Positions 48,855 to 57,357 of a stretch of DNA of 64,000 nt are shown in pieces. The DNA is from Streptomyces sp. MP131-18. Lineage in GTDB: Bacteria > Actinomycetota > Actinomycetes > Streptomycetales > Streptomycetaceae. The DNA is taken from assembly GCF_001984575.1 (NCBI RefSeq), contig NZ_LZNS01000001.1, forward strand, positions 62,001 to 126,000, in the 5' to 3' direction. Made by a program: the position numbers and the translations under genes. How positions within the stretch are numbered: position 1 is the stretch's first letter; each line of letters starts with the position of its first letter. The notes below the pieces were generated by a model, which saw only the letters and a list, made by a program, of their open reading frames with translations, had not been told where the DNA came from and ran no database searches.

Positions 48855-49598
48855 CTATGCCAGATAGCCGCCGTCGATCGTCAGCGTGGTGCCGGTGATG
48901 AACGACGCGGCCGGAGTGGCCAGGAAGGTGACGCCCGCGGCGATCTCCTCGGGGCGGCCGTAGCGGCCCATCGCGTTGGCCGTCCGCTGGACGTCGGCCT
49001 CCGCGCCGTCCGCCGGGTTCATGTCGGTGTCCACCGCGCCCGGCTCGACGACGTTGACCGTGATGCCGCGCGGCGCCAGGTCGCGGGCCGCGCCCCGGCT
49101 GTACCCGGCCACCGCCGCCTTGGTCGCCGCGTACTCCGCCACGGCCGTGAATCCGGCGCGGGAGCCGAGGGTCGAGCCGACCGTGATGATCCTGCCGCCC
49201 TCGCCCAGTACCCGGCTCGCGGTCCTGACGGCGGCGAGTACACCGCCGAGGTTGACCGCGAGCTGCCGGTCGAACGCTGCGCGTTCGCCGGCGTCGACCG
49301 GGCCGCGGACCGAAACGCCGGCGTTGTTCACCAGTATGTCCAGGCGGCCGAACTCCGCCGCCACCGTTTCGACGAGGCTCTCGACCGCCCGCTCGTCGCT
49401 CTGGTCGGCCCGGTGCGCCGTCGCGCGCACCCCCCGGCGCGCGAGGGCGCCCACGACCTCCTCCGCCTGCTCGCGCGAGGACGCGTAGCTGATCGCCACG
49501 TCCGCACCCTCGTCCGCGAGCGCCAGGGCGATCGCCGCGCCGATGCCGCGCGAGCCGCCGGTGACCAGGGCCGTTCGCCCCGCCAGTACCGTTCCCAT
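48855..49598 (-). CDS. Short-chain dehydrogenase/reductase (3-oxoacyl-ACP reductase-like)
   Basis: 247 residues, cytosolic classical SDR. TALVTGGSRGIGAAIA (cofactor loop, about 9-24), LDILVNNAGVSVRG, catalytic Ser in VGSTLGSRAG, Tyr/Lys in EYAATKAAVAGYSR, and TGTTLTIDGGYLA at the end. The SYASSREQAEEV stretch after strand 2 suggests NADP preference. It is divergent from a TetR regulator, with operator-like repeats in the 95-bp gap, so it is very likely that regulator's target. Confidence 0.93.
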   Translation of the reverse strand: MGTVLAGRTALVTGGSRGIGAAIALALADEGADVAISYASSREQAEEVVGALARRGVRATAHRADQSDERAVESLVETVAAEFGRLDILVNNAGVSVRGPVDAGERAAFDRQLAVNLGGVLAAVRTASRVLGEGGRIITVGSTLGSRAGFTAVAEYAATKAAVAGYSRGAARDLAPRGITVNVVEPGAVDTDMNPADGAEADVQRTANAMGRYGRPEEIAAGVTFLATPAASFITGTTLTIDGGYLA

Positions 49599-49618
49599 GG
49601 TTGTTCCCTCCTACTTCT

Positions 49619-49663
49619 GTACCGCTTGGTACTCAACTCGAAAGGGTACTATACCTATCAGTA
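49619..49663. promoter_or_regulatory. TetR-type operators between SDR and tetR
   Basis: Two inverted repeats in the divergent gap: GTACC-GCTT-GGTAC (49619-49632) and TACT-N9-AGTA (49647-49663) covering an A+T-rich patch with ACTATACCTATCAGTATG that likely holds both -10 elements. This is typical of TetR autoregulation. Confidence 0.72.
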
Positions 49664-49693
49664 TGAAATTCAGGGAATCAGGGAAGGTGACCC

Positions 49694-50284
49694 ATGGCGG
49701 TGGGACGGCCGCGTGCCTTTGACGTCGAAGAGCGGCTCGACCGGGCCCTCGACGTGTTCTGGCGTCAGGGCTACGAGGGCACGGCACTCTCCGACCTCAC
49801 CGAGGCCATGGGGATCAACCGGCCCAGCCTCTACGCCGCCTACGGCAACAAGGAGGCCCTCTTCGGCCGGGTCCTCGACCGCTACCAGGACGGGCCCGCC
49901 CGCCATCTGCGCACCGCGCTGGAGGAGCCCACGGCCCGCGCGGCGGCCGAGCATCTGCTGCGCGGCTCCGTCGCGGTCGTCACCTCCGCCCGCAACCCCG
50001 GGGGCGGCTGCCTGCTCGTGCAGGGCGCGCTGGCCACCGGAGAGCAGGGCGAAGCCGCGCGGGCCCGGCTCGCCGACGGCCGCCGCGCCGCGGAGACGGC
50101 GCTCCGCCGCCGTTTCGAACGGGCGCAGGACGAAGGGGACCTGGCGCCGGACGAGGACGCCGCCGACCTGGCCCGTTACATCGCCTCCGTCTCCTTCGGC
50201 CTGTCGGTGCACGCCTCGGACGGCACCGGTGCCGAGGCGCTGCACCGGGTGGTCGACCGGGCACTGGCGGCCTGGCCCGGATAG
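49694..50284 (+). CDS. TetR-family transcriptional regulator
   Basis: 196 residues. Helix-turn-helix at about 10-55: FDVEERLDRALDVFWRQGYEGTALSDLTEAMGINRPSLYAAYGNKEALFGRVLDRY. The C-terminal part includes GGGCLLVQGALATGEQGEAARARLADGR, as in the AcnR/YxaF-like TetR proteins that control neighbouring SDR genes. It is divergent from the SDR gene with operator-like repeats between. AGGGAAGGTGACCC precedes the ATG. Confidence 0.94.
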   Translation: MAVGRPRAFDVEERLDRALDVFWRQGYEGTALSDLTEAMGINRPSLYAAYGNKEALFGRVLDRYQDGPARHLRTALEEPTARAAAEHLLRGSVAVVTSARNPGGGCLLVQGALATGEQGEAARARLADGRRAAETALRRRFERAQDEGDLAPDEDAADLARYIASVSFGLSVHASDGTGAEALHRVVDRALAAWPG

Positions 50285-50344
50285 CACGACGGCGCGACCC
50301 GGCGGACGGGGCGCGGCCCGGCGGGCGCGGGCCCGGGCCGGGGC

Positions 50345-51367
50345 TCAGGTGGCGGCGGCGCCGCGGGGGGTGAGTCCGGCGAGGCGGGCCAGCCTGCGGT
50401 ACGAGTCGAGCCGGTCGGTTTCGTCGTGGGCGGCGAGGGTCAGCATCAGCTCGTCCGCATCCGTGCGGTCCACGAGTCGGCCGAGGGTCCGCGTCATCTC
50501 CTCCTCCGTACCGGACAGCTGTCCGGCACGGGCCTGGGCGAAGTAGCGGCGCTCCCGCTCGGTCAGCTCCCTGCCCAGGACCTCCCCCGGCGGGTCGAGG
50601 GGCGGGAAGACGCCGCGGGTGCGGGACCACACCGTCGCCCACGCCTCGGGCACCTGAAGCAGCTCGGCCGCTTCGCGGGTCGCGGCGACCGCCGCGTTCA
50701 CGGCGACGATCACATACGGCCGGTCGCCGTGCCGGGACGGGGCGAAGTCCGCACGGTAACGGTCGAGAGCGGCGCGCATCCGTTCCTCGTCGCTCAAGTG
50801 GGCCATGACCAAGGGCAGTCCGTGTGCGGCGGCGATGCCCGCGCCCTCCCCCACGGCCAGGACGTAGGCCGGCACCCGCAGCCCCTCGGCGGGGACGGCA
50901 TGTACCGGCCCGCCGGGCTCGAACCAGCCGAGCAGCTCGGACAGTTGCTCGTCGAACCGGTCGGCGGCGTCCTTGTCGGCGCCGAGGGCCCGCCGCACCG
51001 GGTCGATGAATCCGACCGAGCGGCCGAGGCCCATGTCGACGCGGCCGGGGAAGAGGGACTCCAGGACGCCGAACTGCTCGGCCACCACCAGCGGGCGGTG
51101 GTTCGGCAGCATGACGCCCCCGGTGCCCACCCGGATGCGCTCGGTCACGGAGGCCACGGCGGCGGCCAGTACGGTCGGCGCGGACCCGGCCACGCCGGGC
51201 ACGCCGTGGTGCTCGGCCACCCAGAACCTGAAGTAGCCGAGCTCCTCGACCTGGCGCGCGAAGCGCACGGTGTCCCGCAGCGCCTCGGCGGGCTGCTGTC
51301 CCGAGCGGATCAGCGCGCGGTCCAGAACCGACCAGCGCACCGATCGCAGTCGTGCCGTTGAGTCCAC
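50345..51367 (-). CDS. LLM-class flavin-dependent oxidoreductase
   Basis: 340 residues from GTG 51367. The frame is open to GTG 51415, adding an unconserved Arg/Ala stretch. A luciferase-like monooxygenase fold: SVLDRALIRSGQQPAEALRDTVRFARQVEELGYFRFWVAEHHG at the start (FMN/flavin-site AEHH), RIRVGTGGVMLPNHRPLVVAEQFGVLESLFPGRVDMGLGRSVGF in the middle, and ADELMLTLAAHD near the end. It belongs to the MsnO8/YhbW-like group, whose substrates are mostly unknown. It is convergent with tetR, transcribed towards it. Confidence 0.9.
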   Translation of the reverse strand: MDSTARLRSVRWSVLDRALIRSGQQPAEALRDTVRFARQVEELGYFRFWVAEHHGVPGVAGSAPTVLAAAVASVTERIRVGTGGVMLPNHRPLVVAEQFGVLESLFPGRVDMGLGRSVGFIDPVRRALGADKDAADRFDEQLSELLGWFEPGGPVHAVPAEGLRVPAYVLAVGEGAGIAAAHGLPLVMAHLSDEERMRAALDRYRADFAPSRHGDRPYVIVAVNAAVAATREAAELLQVPEAWATVWSRTRGVFPPLDPPGEVLGRELTERERRYFAQARAGQLSGTEEEMTRTLGRLVDRTDADELMLTLAAHDETDRLDSYRRLARLAGLTPRGAAAT

Positions 51368-51437
51368 ACCGGTGTCAACAGCGCGGCGCGCCGAAGATTC
51401 CCGCGCCGGGCTCACGTGCCGGGCTCACGCGCCCGGC

Positions 51438-52094
51438 TCACGTGCCGCCCGGGAGGCGGGCGTCGTGGGCCAGCAGGGCGATCTGCACGCGGTTGTTGAG
51501 GCCCAGCTTGGCCAGGATGCGCGAGACGTGGGTCTTGACCGTCGGCAGGCTCATGTACAACTCGGCGGCGATCTCGGCGTTCGACTTGCCCTCCCCGATC
51601 GCGACGGCGACCTCCCGTTCGCGCTCGCCGAGTGCGTCCAGGCTGCGGCGGGCGCGCCTGGCATCGCGGGACGAGCCGGTGACGTGGGCGATGAGCCGCT
51701 CGGTGACCGCCGGGGAGAGCACCGGATCGCCCGCGGCCACGCGTCGCACCGCGTCGACGATCTCGCCGGGCGGGGTGTCCTTGAGCACGAAGCCCGCCGC
51801 CCCGGCACGCAGCGCGCGCAGCACGTGCTCGTCCGCGTTGAACGTCGTGAGCATCACGATCTCGGGCGGCTCGGCGAGGCCGCGCAGCCGTTCGGTCGCG
51901 GCCAGGCCGTCGATGCCGGGCATCCGGATGTCCATGAGGACGACATCGGGTCTCAGCCGTTCGACCAGCTCCTGCACCTCGGCGCCGTCCGCCGCCTCGC
52001 CCGCGACCTCGATGTCCTCGGCGGCGCCCAGCATCAGCCGCAGGCCCGAACGGACCAGGGGATCGTCGTCGACCAGGAGCACACGGATGGTCAT
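51438..52094 (-). CDS. NarL/LuxR-family response regulator (orphan)
   Basis: 218 residues. Receiver: VLLVDDDPLVRSGLRLMLGAAEDI, phosphorylated Asp in DVVLMDIRMPGIDGL (about 54), Thr in VMLTTFNADEHVL, Lys in GFVLKDTPPGEI. The C-terminal LuxR helix-turn-helix is LDALGEREREVAVAIGEGKSNAEIAAELYMSLPTVKTHVSRILAKLGLNNRVQIALLAHD. No histidine kinase gene is adjacent. It follows the nik operon on the same strand after 70 bp, and its kinase partner, if any, is elsewhere or was lost. Confidence 0.94.
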   Translation of the reverse strand: MTIRVLLVDDDPLVRSGLRLMLGAAEDIEVAGEAADGAEVQELVERLRPDVVLMDIRMPGIDGLAATERLRGLAEPPEIVMLTTFNADEHVLRALRAGAAGFVLKDTPPGEIVDAVRRVAAGDPVLSPAVTERLIAHVTGSSRDARRARRSLDALGEREREVAVAIGEGKSNAEIAAELYMSLPTVKTHVSRILAKLGLNNRVQIALLAHDARLPGGT

Positions 52095-52164
52095 GCAGGT
52101 CACGGTAGCGGGGCGGGGCGGAACCCGCGGCCCGGGTCCCGCGGTGGCGCCGGGGGGCGGCGCG

Positions 52165-52827
52165 TCACGCCGTGGCGGGAACGGCGGGGAAGTCGAGCAC
52201 GCGGTCGCACCAGCGGCGCAGCAGCACCCGGTCGTGGCCGACCGCGAGGAGCGCGGCGCCGTTCTCACGTCGGTAGTCCTCGACGACCGCGACGAGGGCC
52301 GCGGTGGTGGAGGCGTCGAGCATGGCGGTCATCTCGTCGCAGATCAGCAGCGAGGGACGCAGCAGCAGGGCGCGCGCCAGGCAGGCGCGCTGGAGCTGGC
52401 CGTCGCTCACCTCGTGCGGGCGGCGGCCGAGCAGCTCGGGCCCGAGCCCGACCTCCGTGGCCAGCGCGGCGGCCCGCTCGGCCAGCTCCTGGCCGCGGCC
52501 GGTGGCGCGGGCCGGCTCGGCGATCAGGTCGCGCAGGGCGAGCCGGGGGTCGGCGGCGAGGCGGGGCTGCTGGAAGACGACGCCGATGCGGGTGCGCTGG
52601 GCGCGCGGGGCGCGATAGCGGAAGCCGCGGACGGGCTCGCCGGCGAGGCGAACGGTGCCGGCGAAGGGGCGGTGCAGCAGGGCCGCCACCTTGGCCAGGG
52701 TGGACTTGCCGCAGCCGCTGGGGCCGAGCAGCCCGACCGCCTCGCCGTCCGCGACGGTGAGGCTCAGCTCGCGGACGACGGGCTCGCCGCGGACATAACC
52801 GGCGGTGATGTGCTCCAGCTCAAGCAT
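52165..52827 (-). CDS. nikE: Nik/Opp-type ABC transporter ATPase, second subunit
   Basis: 220 residues, shorter than OppF (about 320), as in NikE. Walker A GPSGCGKST (about 35-43), Q-loop VVFQQPRLAADP, signature region PHEVSDGQLQRACLARAL (VSDGQ, a variant of LSGGQ), Walker B LLICDEMTAMLD, H-loop VGHDRVLLRRWCDRV. No C-terminal oligopeptide extension. The ATG at 52827 overlaps the nikD stop by eight bases. Assigned to nickel import from operon layout and the Nur-like box, not from the protein alone. Confidence 0.8.
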   Translation of the reverse strand: MLELEHITAGYVRGEPVVRELSLTVADGEAVGLLGPSGCGKSTLAKVAALLHRPFAGTVRLAGEPVRGFRYRAPRAQRTRIGVVFQQPRLAADPRLALRDLIAEPARATGRGQELAERAAALATEVGLGPELLGRRPHEVSDGQLQRACLARALLLRPSLLICDEMTAMLDASTTAALVAVVEDYRRENGAALLAVGHDRVLLRRWCDRVLDFPAVPATA

Positions 52828-53794
52828 CGACGGCCTCCGACGCGTGGTGGCAGGCGACCCCGCCGGTGAGGGCGGGCAGGGTGGTGCAGATGTCGGTGGC
52901 GCGGTCGCAGCGGGCGGCGAACGCGCAGCCCTCGGGGAGGGCGTCCAGCTCGGGCGGCAGCCCCGGGATCGGCGCGAAGGCGCGTTCGGGAAGGGCGTCG
53001 AGCAGGCCGCGGGCGTAGGGGTGGCGGGGCCCCGCGGCGCCGAAGAAGTCGGCAGCGGTGGCGACTTCGACGATACGGCCGGCGTACATGACGGCGACGC
53101 GGTCGGCCATGCGCGCCGCGGCAGCCAGGTCGTGGGTGATGACGAGCAGGCCGTGACCCTCGTCGGTGTGCCGGCGCAACTCGTCGACGGTGCGGTCGAC
53201 GAGGTCCCGGTCGAGGCCGGTGGTCGGTTCGTCGGCGATCAGCAGCGGGGCATCCGCGACGAGGGCGAGGGCGGTGGCGGCCCGCTGGGCGAGGCCGCCG
53301 GAGAGCTGATGCGGGTAGCGGTCGAGGTGGTCGGCGGGGAACGCGGCGCGGGCGGCAGCGGCCTCCGCGGCGGCCCGCAGGGCGCCGCGGCGGGTGTCGC
53401 GCAGCTCGCGGACGGTCTCCTCCAGTTGCGAGCGGACCGTCCGCACCGGGGTGAGATGGGCGGCCGGGCTCTGCGGTATCAGCCCGGCGCGCCGGCCGCG
53501 CACCGTGCGCGCGAGGGTCGTCTCCTCCGCGCCGAGCAGGTCGATGCGGTCGTCCGGCCCGAGCAGGGCGGTGCCGCGGGTGCGGGCGTTGCCGGGCAGC
53601 AGGCCGAGCAGCGCCGAGGCCAGGACCGATTTGCCGCAGCCGCTCTCCCCCACCAGGGCGAGGCATTCGCCGGCGGCCAACTCGAAGGAGACCCCGTTGA
53701 CGGCGGCGACGTGGCGACCGCCGGGCATGAGGAAGCGCACGGACAGCTCGTGGACGGCCAGCAGCGGCGGGCGGGCGGCGGATGCGTCGTTCAC
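52820..53794 (-). CDS. nikD: Nik/Opp-type ABC transporter ATPase, first subunit
   Basis: 324 residues from GTG 53794, overlapping nikC by GTGA. Walker A GESGCGKS (about 46-53), Q-loop AGLIPQSPAAHLTP, signature LSGGLAQRAATALAL, Walker B LLIADEPTTGLD, H-loop VITHDLAAAARMADRV. The C-terminal oligopeptide/dipeptide ATPase extension is present: PRHPYARGLLDALPERAFAPIPGLPPELDALPEGCAFAARC, with a Cys-rich end (CAFAARCDRATDICTTLP) that often binds an iron-sulfur cluster in the family. Confidence 0.85.
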   Translation of the reverse strand: MNDASAARPPLLAVHELSVRFLMPGGRHVAAVNGVSFELAAGECLALVGESGCGKSVLASALLGLLPGNARTRGTALLGPDDRIDLLGAEETTLARTVRGRRAGLIPQSPAAHLTPVRTVRSQLEETVRELRDTRRGALRAAAEAAAARAAFPADHLDRYPHQLSGGLAQRAATALALVADAPLLIADEPTTGLDRDLVDRTVDELRRHTDEGHGLLVITHDLAAAARMADRVAVMYAGRIVEVATAADFFGAAGPRHPYARGLLDALPERAFAPIPGLPPELDALPEGCAFAARCDRATDICTTLPALTGGVACHHASEAVDA

Positions 53795-54669
53795 AGGACC
53801 AGCTCCGATCGGCGGCGCGGGTTGATCCGTTCCCTCCAGGCACCGGCGAGCCCGGCGATGGCGAGGGTGGGGATGACGATGAACAGGCCGGGGAAGAGCG
53901 TCGGCCACCACTCCCCGGTCACCAGCGAACCGCGGGCACCGTTGATCATGGTGCCGAGGCTGGCCTCGTGCGCGGGGATTCCGAGGCCGAGGAACGACAG
54001 CGCGGACTCGTGCCAGATGGCGTGCGGCACCATCAGCACGGCCGCGAGTCCCGCCTGGGGAAGCACCGCGGGCACCAGGTGGCGGGCGGCGACCCGCAGC
54101 CGCGAGGCGCCGCCGGAGATCGCGGCGTCGACGAACGGGCGGGCGCGCAGCGACAGCACCTCGGCGCGCACGATGCGCGCGGTGGACACCCAGTGGGTGA
54201 GTCCGACGGAGGCGACGACGGGCCAGACCCCCGGCCGGAACATGGCCACGATGAAGATGCCCATCAGCAGGTGCGGGACAGCGGTGAACGTGTCCACCAG
54301 GCGCATCACGACCCGGTCGGTCCTGCCGCCGAGGGCCCCGGCGGCACACCCGACCGCGAGGCCGATGCCGCTGGCCACGAGCGCGGCGACGAGTCCCACG
54401 AGCAGGGAGACGCGCAGGCCGTAGACGCTGCGCAGCAGCACGTCGCGGCCGACCTCGTCGGTGCCGAAGAGGTGGTCGGCACCGGGCGCCGACAGTTTGG
54501 CGGTGAGGTCGACGGCCTGCTGGTCGAGGGGGAAGAGGGGCGGCACGAGCAGCACGGCGAGCGCGGCGGCCGAGACCAGGACGGCCGAGACGACGACGCG
54601 TGCGGTGCGAGTGCCGCGGCGGGTGGTGCCGGGGGCGTGCCAGGGCTGTTCGGCGGCTGAAGCGGTCAT
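53791..54669 (-). CDS. nikC: Nik/Opp-type ABC permease, second
   Basis: 292 residues with about six hydrophobic helices. An N-terminal DppC-like TM followed by HLFGTDEVGRDVLLRSVYGLRVSLLVGLVAALVA, the conserved DppC/NikC entry motif. The EAA loop is ISGGASRLRVAARHLVPAVLPQAGLAAVLMVPHAIWHESALSFLGLGIP. It ends at SLVTGEWWPTLFPGLFIVIPTLAIAGLAGAWRERINPRRR. The stop overlaps the nikD start, and nikB ends four bases before its own start. Confidence 0.88.
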   Translation of the reverse strand: MTASAAEQPWHAPGTTRRGTRTARVVVSAVLVSAAALAVLLVPPLFPLDQQAVDLTAKLSAPGADHLFGTDEVGRDVLLRSVYGLRVSLLVGLVAALVASGIGLAVGCAAGALGGRTDRVVMRLVDTFTAVPHLLMGIFIVAMFRPGVWPVVASVGLTHWVSTARIVRAEVLSLRARPFVDAAISGGASRLRVAARHLVPAVLPQAGLAAVLMVPHAIWHESALSFLGLGIPAHEASLGTMINGARGSLVTGEWWPTLFPGLFIVIPTLAIAGLAGAWRERINPRRRSELVL

Positions 54670-54673
54670 GGGT

Positions 54674-55666
54674 TCACATCTCGTCGTGGTCGACGCGGGG
54701 ATCGGCCAGTCCGTACAGCAGGTCGGCGAGCAGGTTGCCGGCGAGCACCGCGAGCGCGGAGAGCACGGTCAGGGCCGCGAGCAGCGGGAAGTCGGTGGCG
54801 GTGGCGGCCCTGACGGTGGCGGAGGCGATGCCGGGCCAGCTGAAGACGGTCTCGATCAGCAGTGCGCCGGTGATCAGCTCGGGTATGCGGGTGCCGATCA
54901 GGGTCAGAACGGGCAGCAGCCCGGAGCGCAGGGCGTGCCCGACGAGCACGGTGCGTTCGCTCAGACCGCGGGCGCGGGCGCCGCGCACGGGGTCCTCGTG
55001 GAGGGCGTCGCCGACGCCCTGGCGCACGTACAGCACGAACCAGGGCAGCTGGGAGACGGCGAGCACGCCCGCGGGCAGGACGAGATGGCTCAGCAGGGCG
55101 CCGGGGGTGACGACGTCGGAGCCGGCGTCGGTGAGGCCGCCGGCCGGGAGGACGTCGAGGCGCAGGGCGAAGAGCCAGATCGCCAGGAGGGCGAGCCAGA
55201 ACGGCGGGGCCGCCTGGAGGGTGTAGCTGAGGGAGGTGACGACGCGGTCGAAGGTGCTGCCGGGGCGCCGTGCGGCGAAGACGCCGAGGGTGGTGCCCAG
55301 CAGCACGGCGATGACGAACGCGACGGCGCACAGCAGCGCGGACCAGCCGAGCCGTTCCGCGATGACCTGGTCGACGGGCTGCCGCAGGGCGAGGGACTGG
55401 CCGAGGTCGCCGGTGACGGCGGAGCGCAGCCAGGCCCACCACTGTTCGACGAACGTGCCGCCGGCCTCCAGGTTCTCCCGCAGGGCGTCCAGCGTCTCCT
55501 GGGAGGCGCCCACGCCGCCGTCGCCGATGTAGCGGCGCACCGGGTCGAACGGCGAGGCGGCGGCCACCGCGAACATGCCGAGAGTCACCAGGGCCAGCAC
55601 CGGGACGGCGGCCAGCAGCCGCCGTCCCGCGAGCCTGGCCATGGCGGCCCAGGGAAGGGTGGTCAC
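54674..55666 (-). CDS. nikB: Nik/Opp-type ABC permease, first
   Basis: 330 residues from GTG 55666, overlapping the binding-protein stop. Helix 1 (LLAAVPVLALVTLGMFAVAAA) is followed by the periplasmic stretch typical of DppB/NikB and GDLGQSLALRQPVDQVIAERLGWSALLCAVAFVIAVLLGTTLGVFAARRPGSTFDRVV. The EAA loop is VRGARARGLSERTVLVGHALRSGLLPVLTLIGTRIPELITGALLIETVFSWPGIASATV. Standard length and order for the first permease of this transporter class. Confidence 0.88.
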   Translation of the reverse strand: MTTLPWAAMARLAGRRLLAAVPVLALVTLGMFAVAAASPFDPVRRYIGDGGVGASQETLDALRENLEAGGTFVEQWWAWLRSAVTGDLGQSLALRQPVDQVIAERLGWSALLCAVAFVIAVLLGTTLGVFAARRPGSTFDRVVTSLSYTLQAAPPFWLALLAIWLFALRLDVLPAGGLTDAGSDVVTPGALLSHLVLPAGVLAVSQLPWFVLYVRQGVGDALHEDPVRGARARGLSERTVLVGHALRSGLLPVLTLIGTRIPELITGALLIETVFSWPGIASATVRAATATDFPLLAALTVLSALAVLAGNLLADLLYGLADPRVDHDEM

Positions 55667-57261
55667 GAACGGACCGTCCAGTCCTCGACGTTCCACCAGG
55701 GGCCGTGGCCGAGGCCGTGGTCGTGCGGCTCGACCTGGGTGGAGACGCCGTCCCAGTGGTCGGCCATCACGTAGACGTGGTCGATGTGGGTGAGGAAGGT
55801 GTAGCCGGGGTTGTCGGCGAGTTCGCGCTGCACCGCCTCGTAGGCGGCGGCCCGCTCCTGCTCGTCGCCGCTGCGGCGGCCGATGTCCAACTGCTCGTCG
55901 ACGGCCGGGTTGTCGTACTGGCCCATGTTGTTGTAGCCGTTGCCCGCCAGATCGGACTTGAGCAGCGTGTACAGGTCGAAGTCGGGGTCGGCGGGGCTGC
56001 CGCCACCGGCGAGCACGGCGTCCTCGGTGAGGCGTTCGTCGATGACCTCCCAGGAGCCGGATTCGACCGTGGCGTCGATGCCGATCTCCTTGGCGTCGGA
56101 GGCGTAGGCCAGTGCGTGCTCCTGCCGCAGCCGGTCGCCCGCCGGGTACCAGAGGGTGAACTCGGCGCGCTGGCCGTCCCGCACCCGGATGCCGTCCTCG
56201 CCCGGCTCCCAGCCGGCCTCGTCCAGCATGCGCCGCGCGGCGTCCGGGTCGTGGGCCCGTTCGGTGCCCTCGGCGAACCACGGGCTGCTGGCCGGCACCG
56301 GCCCGTGGGCGGCGTGCCCGGCGCCCTCCAGGATGCGCTCGACCATCAGCTCGCGGTCCACCGCGATGTCGAGGGCGCGGCGGATGTCGCGGTCGCCGGT
56401 GACGGGGTTGCCCGTGGGGAGGGTGACGGCCCGGAAGTCGGCGCTCTCCGCGTTCATGGTGACCAGGCCCTCGTCCTCGGCGAACGTGTCGGCCAGGTTG
56501 GGCGGCAGCACGGCGGCATCGAGGTCGCCGGACCGCAGCCGGGTGGCGCGCACGTCGTCGTCGGGGATGATCGCCATGGTGAGGCGTTTGACCTCGGGCT
56601 CGCCGCCCCAGTAGTCGGGGTTGGCCTCGAAGGTGATGCGCTCGCCGCGGCTCCATCCGGTCACGACGTAGGGCCCGGTGCCGACGGGCTCGGAGTTGTA
56701 GTCCCCGGTGTTCACGTCCTGCCCGCCGACCGCCTCGGCGGAGGCGATGGGCAGCACGGTGCGTTCGGCGAACGGCGCGTAGGGGTAGGCGAGGGTGAAG
56801 ACGACGGTGTGGTCGCCGTCCGCTGCGACGCTGTCGAGGGCAGCCAGGTCGTCCTTGGCCGGATTGTTCGTGCCGTCGTCGAGGATGGTCTCGTAGGTGA
56901 AGACGACATCCTGCGCGGTGAACGGCTGCCCGTCGCTGAACTCGACGTCGTCGCGGAGTGTGTAGGTATAAGTGAGCCCGTCGTCGCTGACCTGCGGCAG
57001 GTCCGTGGCCAGGGCGGGCTGGAGCTCCAGGTTCTCGTCGTGGCGCAGCAGCCCGTCGAATATTTTGGAGTTGCCGTCCTTGCCGTAGCCCAGGAGCGGG
57101 CTGAGCGACTCCGGCTCGTTGGCTATGCCGATGACGAGCGCGTCGTGGCCGCCGCCCTCGTCGTCGCCGCCGTCGTCACCGGGGGCGGAACAGGCCGCGG
57201 CGGCCAGTACAGTTACCACCGCCGCCGCGGTCATCCCACTGCGTAGCGTCCGGGCCGTCAT
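55663..57261 (-). CDS. nikA: Nik/Opp-type substrate-binding lipoprotein
   Basis: 532 residues. Lipoprotein signal AAAVVTVLAAAACSAPG with the lipidated Cys at about residue 24. SBP family 5 fold: GIANEPESLSPLLGYGKDGNSKIFDGLLRHDENLELQPALATDLPQVSDDGLTYTYTLRDDVEFSDGQPFTAQDVVFTYE, then VGTGPYVVTGWSRGERITFEANPDYWGG. The C-terminus has clustered His (THIDHVYVMADHW and EPHDHGLGHGPWW), which could touch metal. It is first in a five-gene operon and has a Nur-like box in its promoter, the basis for assigning nickel or a nickel chelate. Peptide binding remains the alternative. Confidence 0.82.
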   Translation of the reverse strand: MTARTLRSGMTAAAVVTVLAAAACSAPGDDGGDDEGGGHDALVIGIANEPESLSPLLGYGKDGNSKIFDGLLRHDENLELQPALATDLPQVSDDGLTYTYTLRDDVEFSDGQPFTAQDVVFTYETILDDGTNNPAKDDLAALDSVAADGDHTVVFTLAYPYAPFAERTVLPIASAEAVGGQDVNTGDYNSEPVGTGPYVVTGWSRGERITFEANPDYWGGEPEVKRLTMAIIPDDDVRATRLRSGDLDAAVLPPNLADTFAEDEGLVTMNAESADFRAVTLPTGNPVTGDRDIRRALDIAVDRELMVERILEGAGHAAHGPVPASSPWFAEGTERAHDPDAARRMLDEAGWEPGEDGIRVRDGQRAEFTLWYPAGDRLRQEHALAYASDAKEIGIDATVESGSWEVIDERLTEDAVLAGGGSPADPDFDLYTLLKSDLAGNGYNNMGQYDNPAVDEQLDIGRRSGDEQERAAAYEAVQRELADNPGYTFLTHIDHVYVMADHWDGVSTQVEPHDHGLGHGPWWNVEDWTVRS

Positions 57262-57289
57262 GAAGCACACCCCTGCCAGACCTTGTCGG

Positions 57290-57312
57290 TAATTGCGAAG
57301 CAGTCGCAATTA
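57290..57312. promoter_or_regulatory. Nur-box-like palindrome in the nik promoter
   Basis: TAATTGCGA-AGCAG-TCGCAATTA, a perfect 9-bp inverted repeat with a 5-bp spacer. It fits the reported Nur (Fur-family nickel regulator) box of S. coelicolor, tTGCaa-N5-ttGCAA, in spacing and in the TTGC/GCAA core. It lies 29 bp before the binding-protein ATG. In S. coelicolor Nur represses nikABCDE in nickel. Confidence 0.8.
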
Positions 57313-57357
57313 AACAGGAGGGGCGGCAGTCCCTGTCCAGAGTTTGTGATCAGCGGC

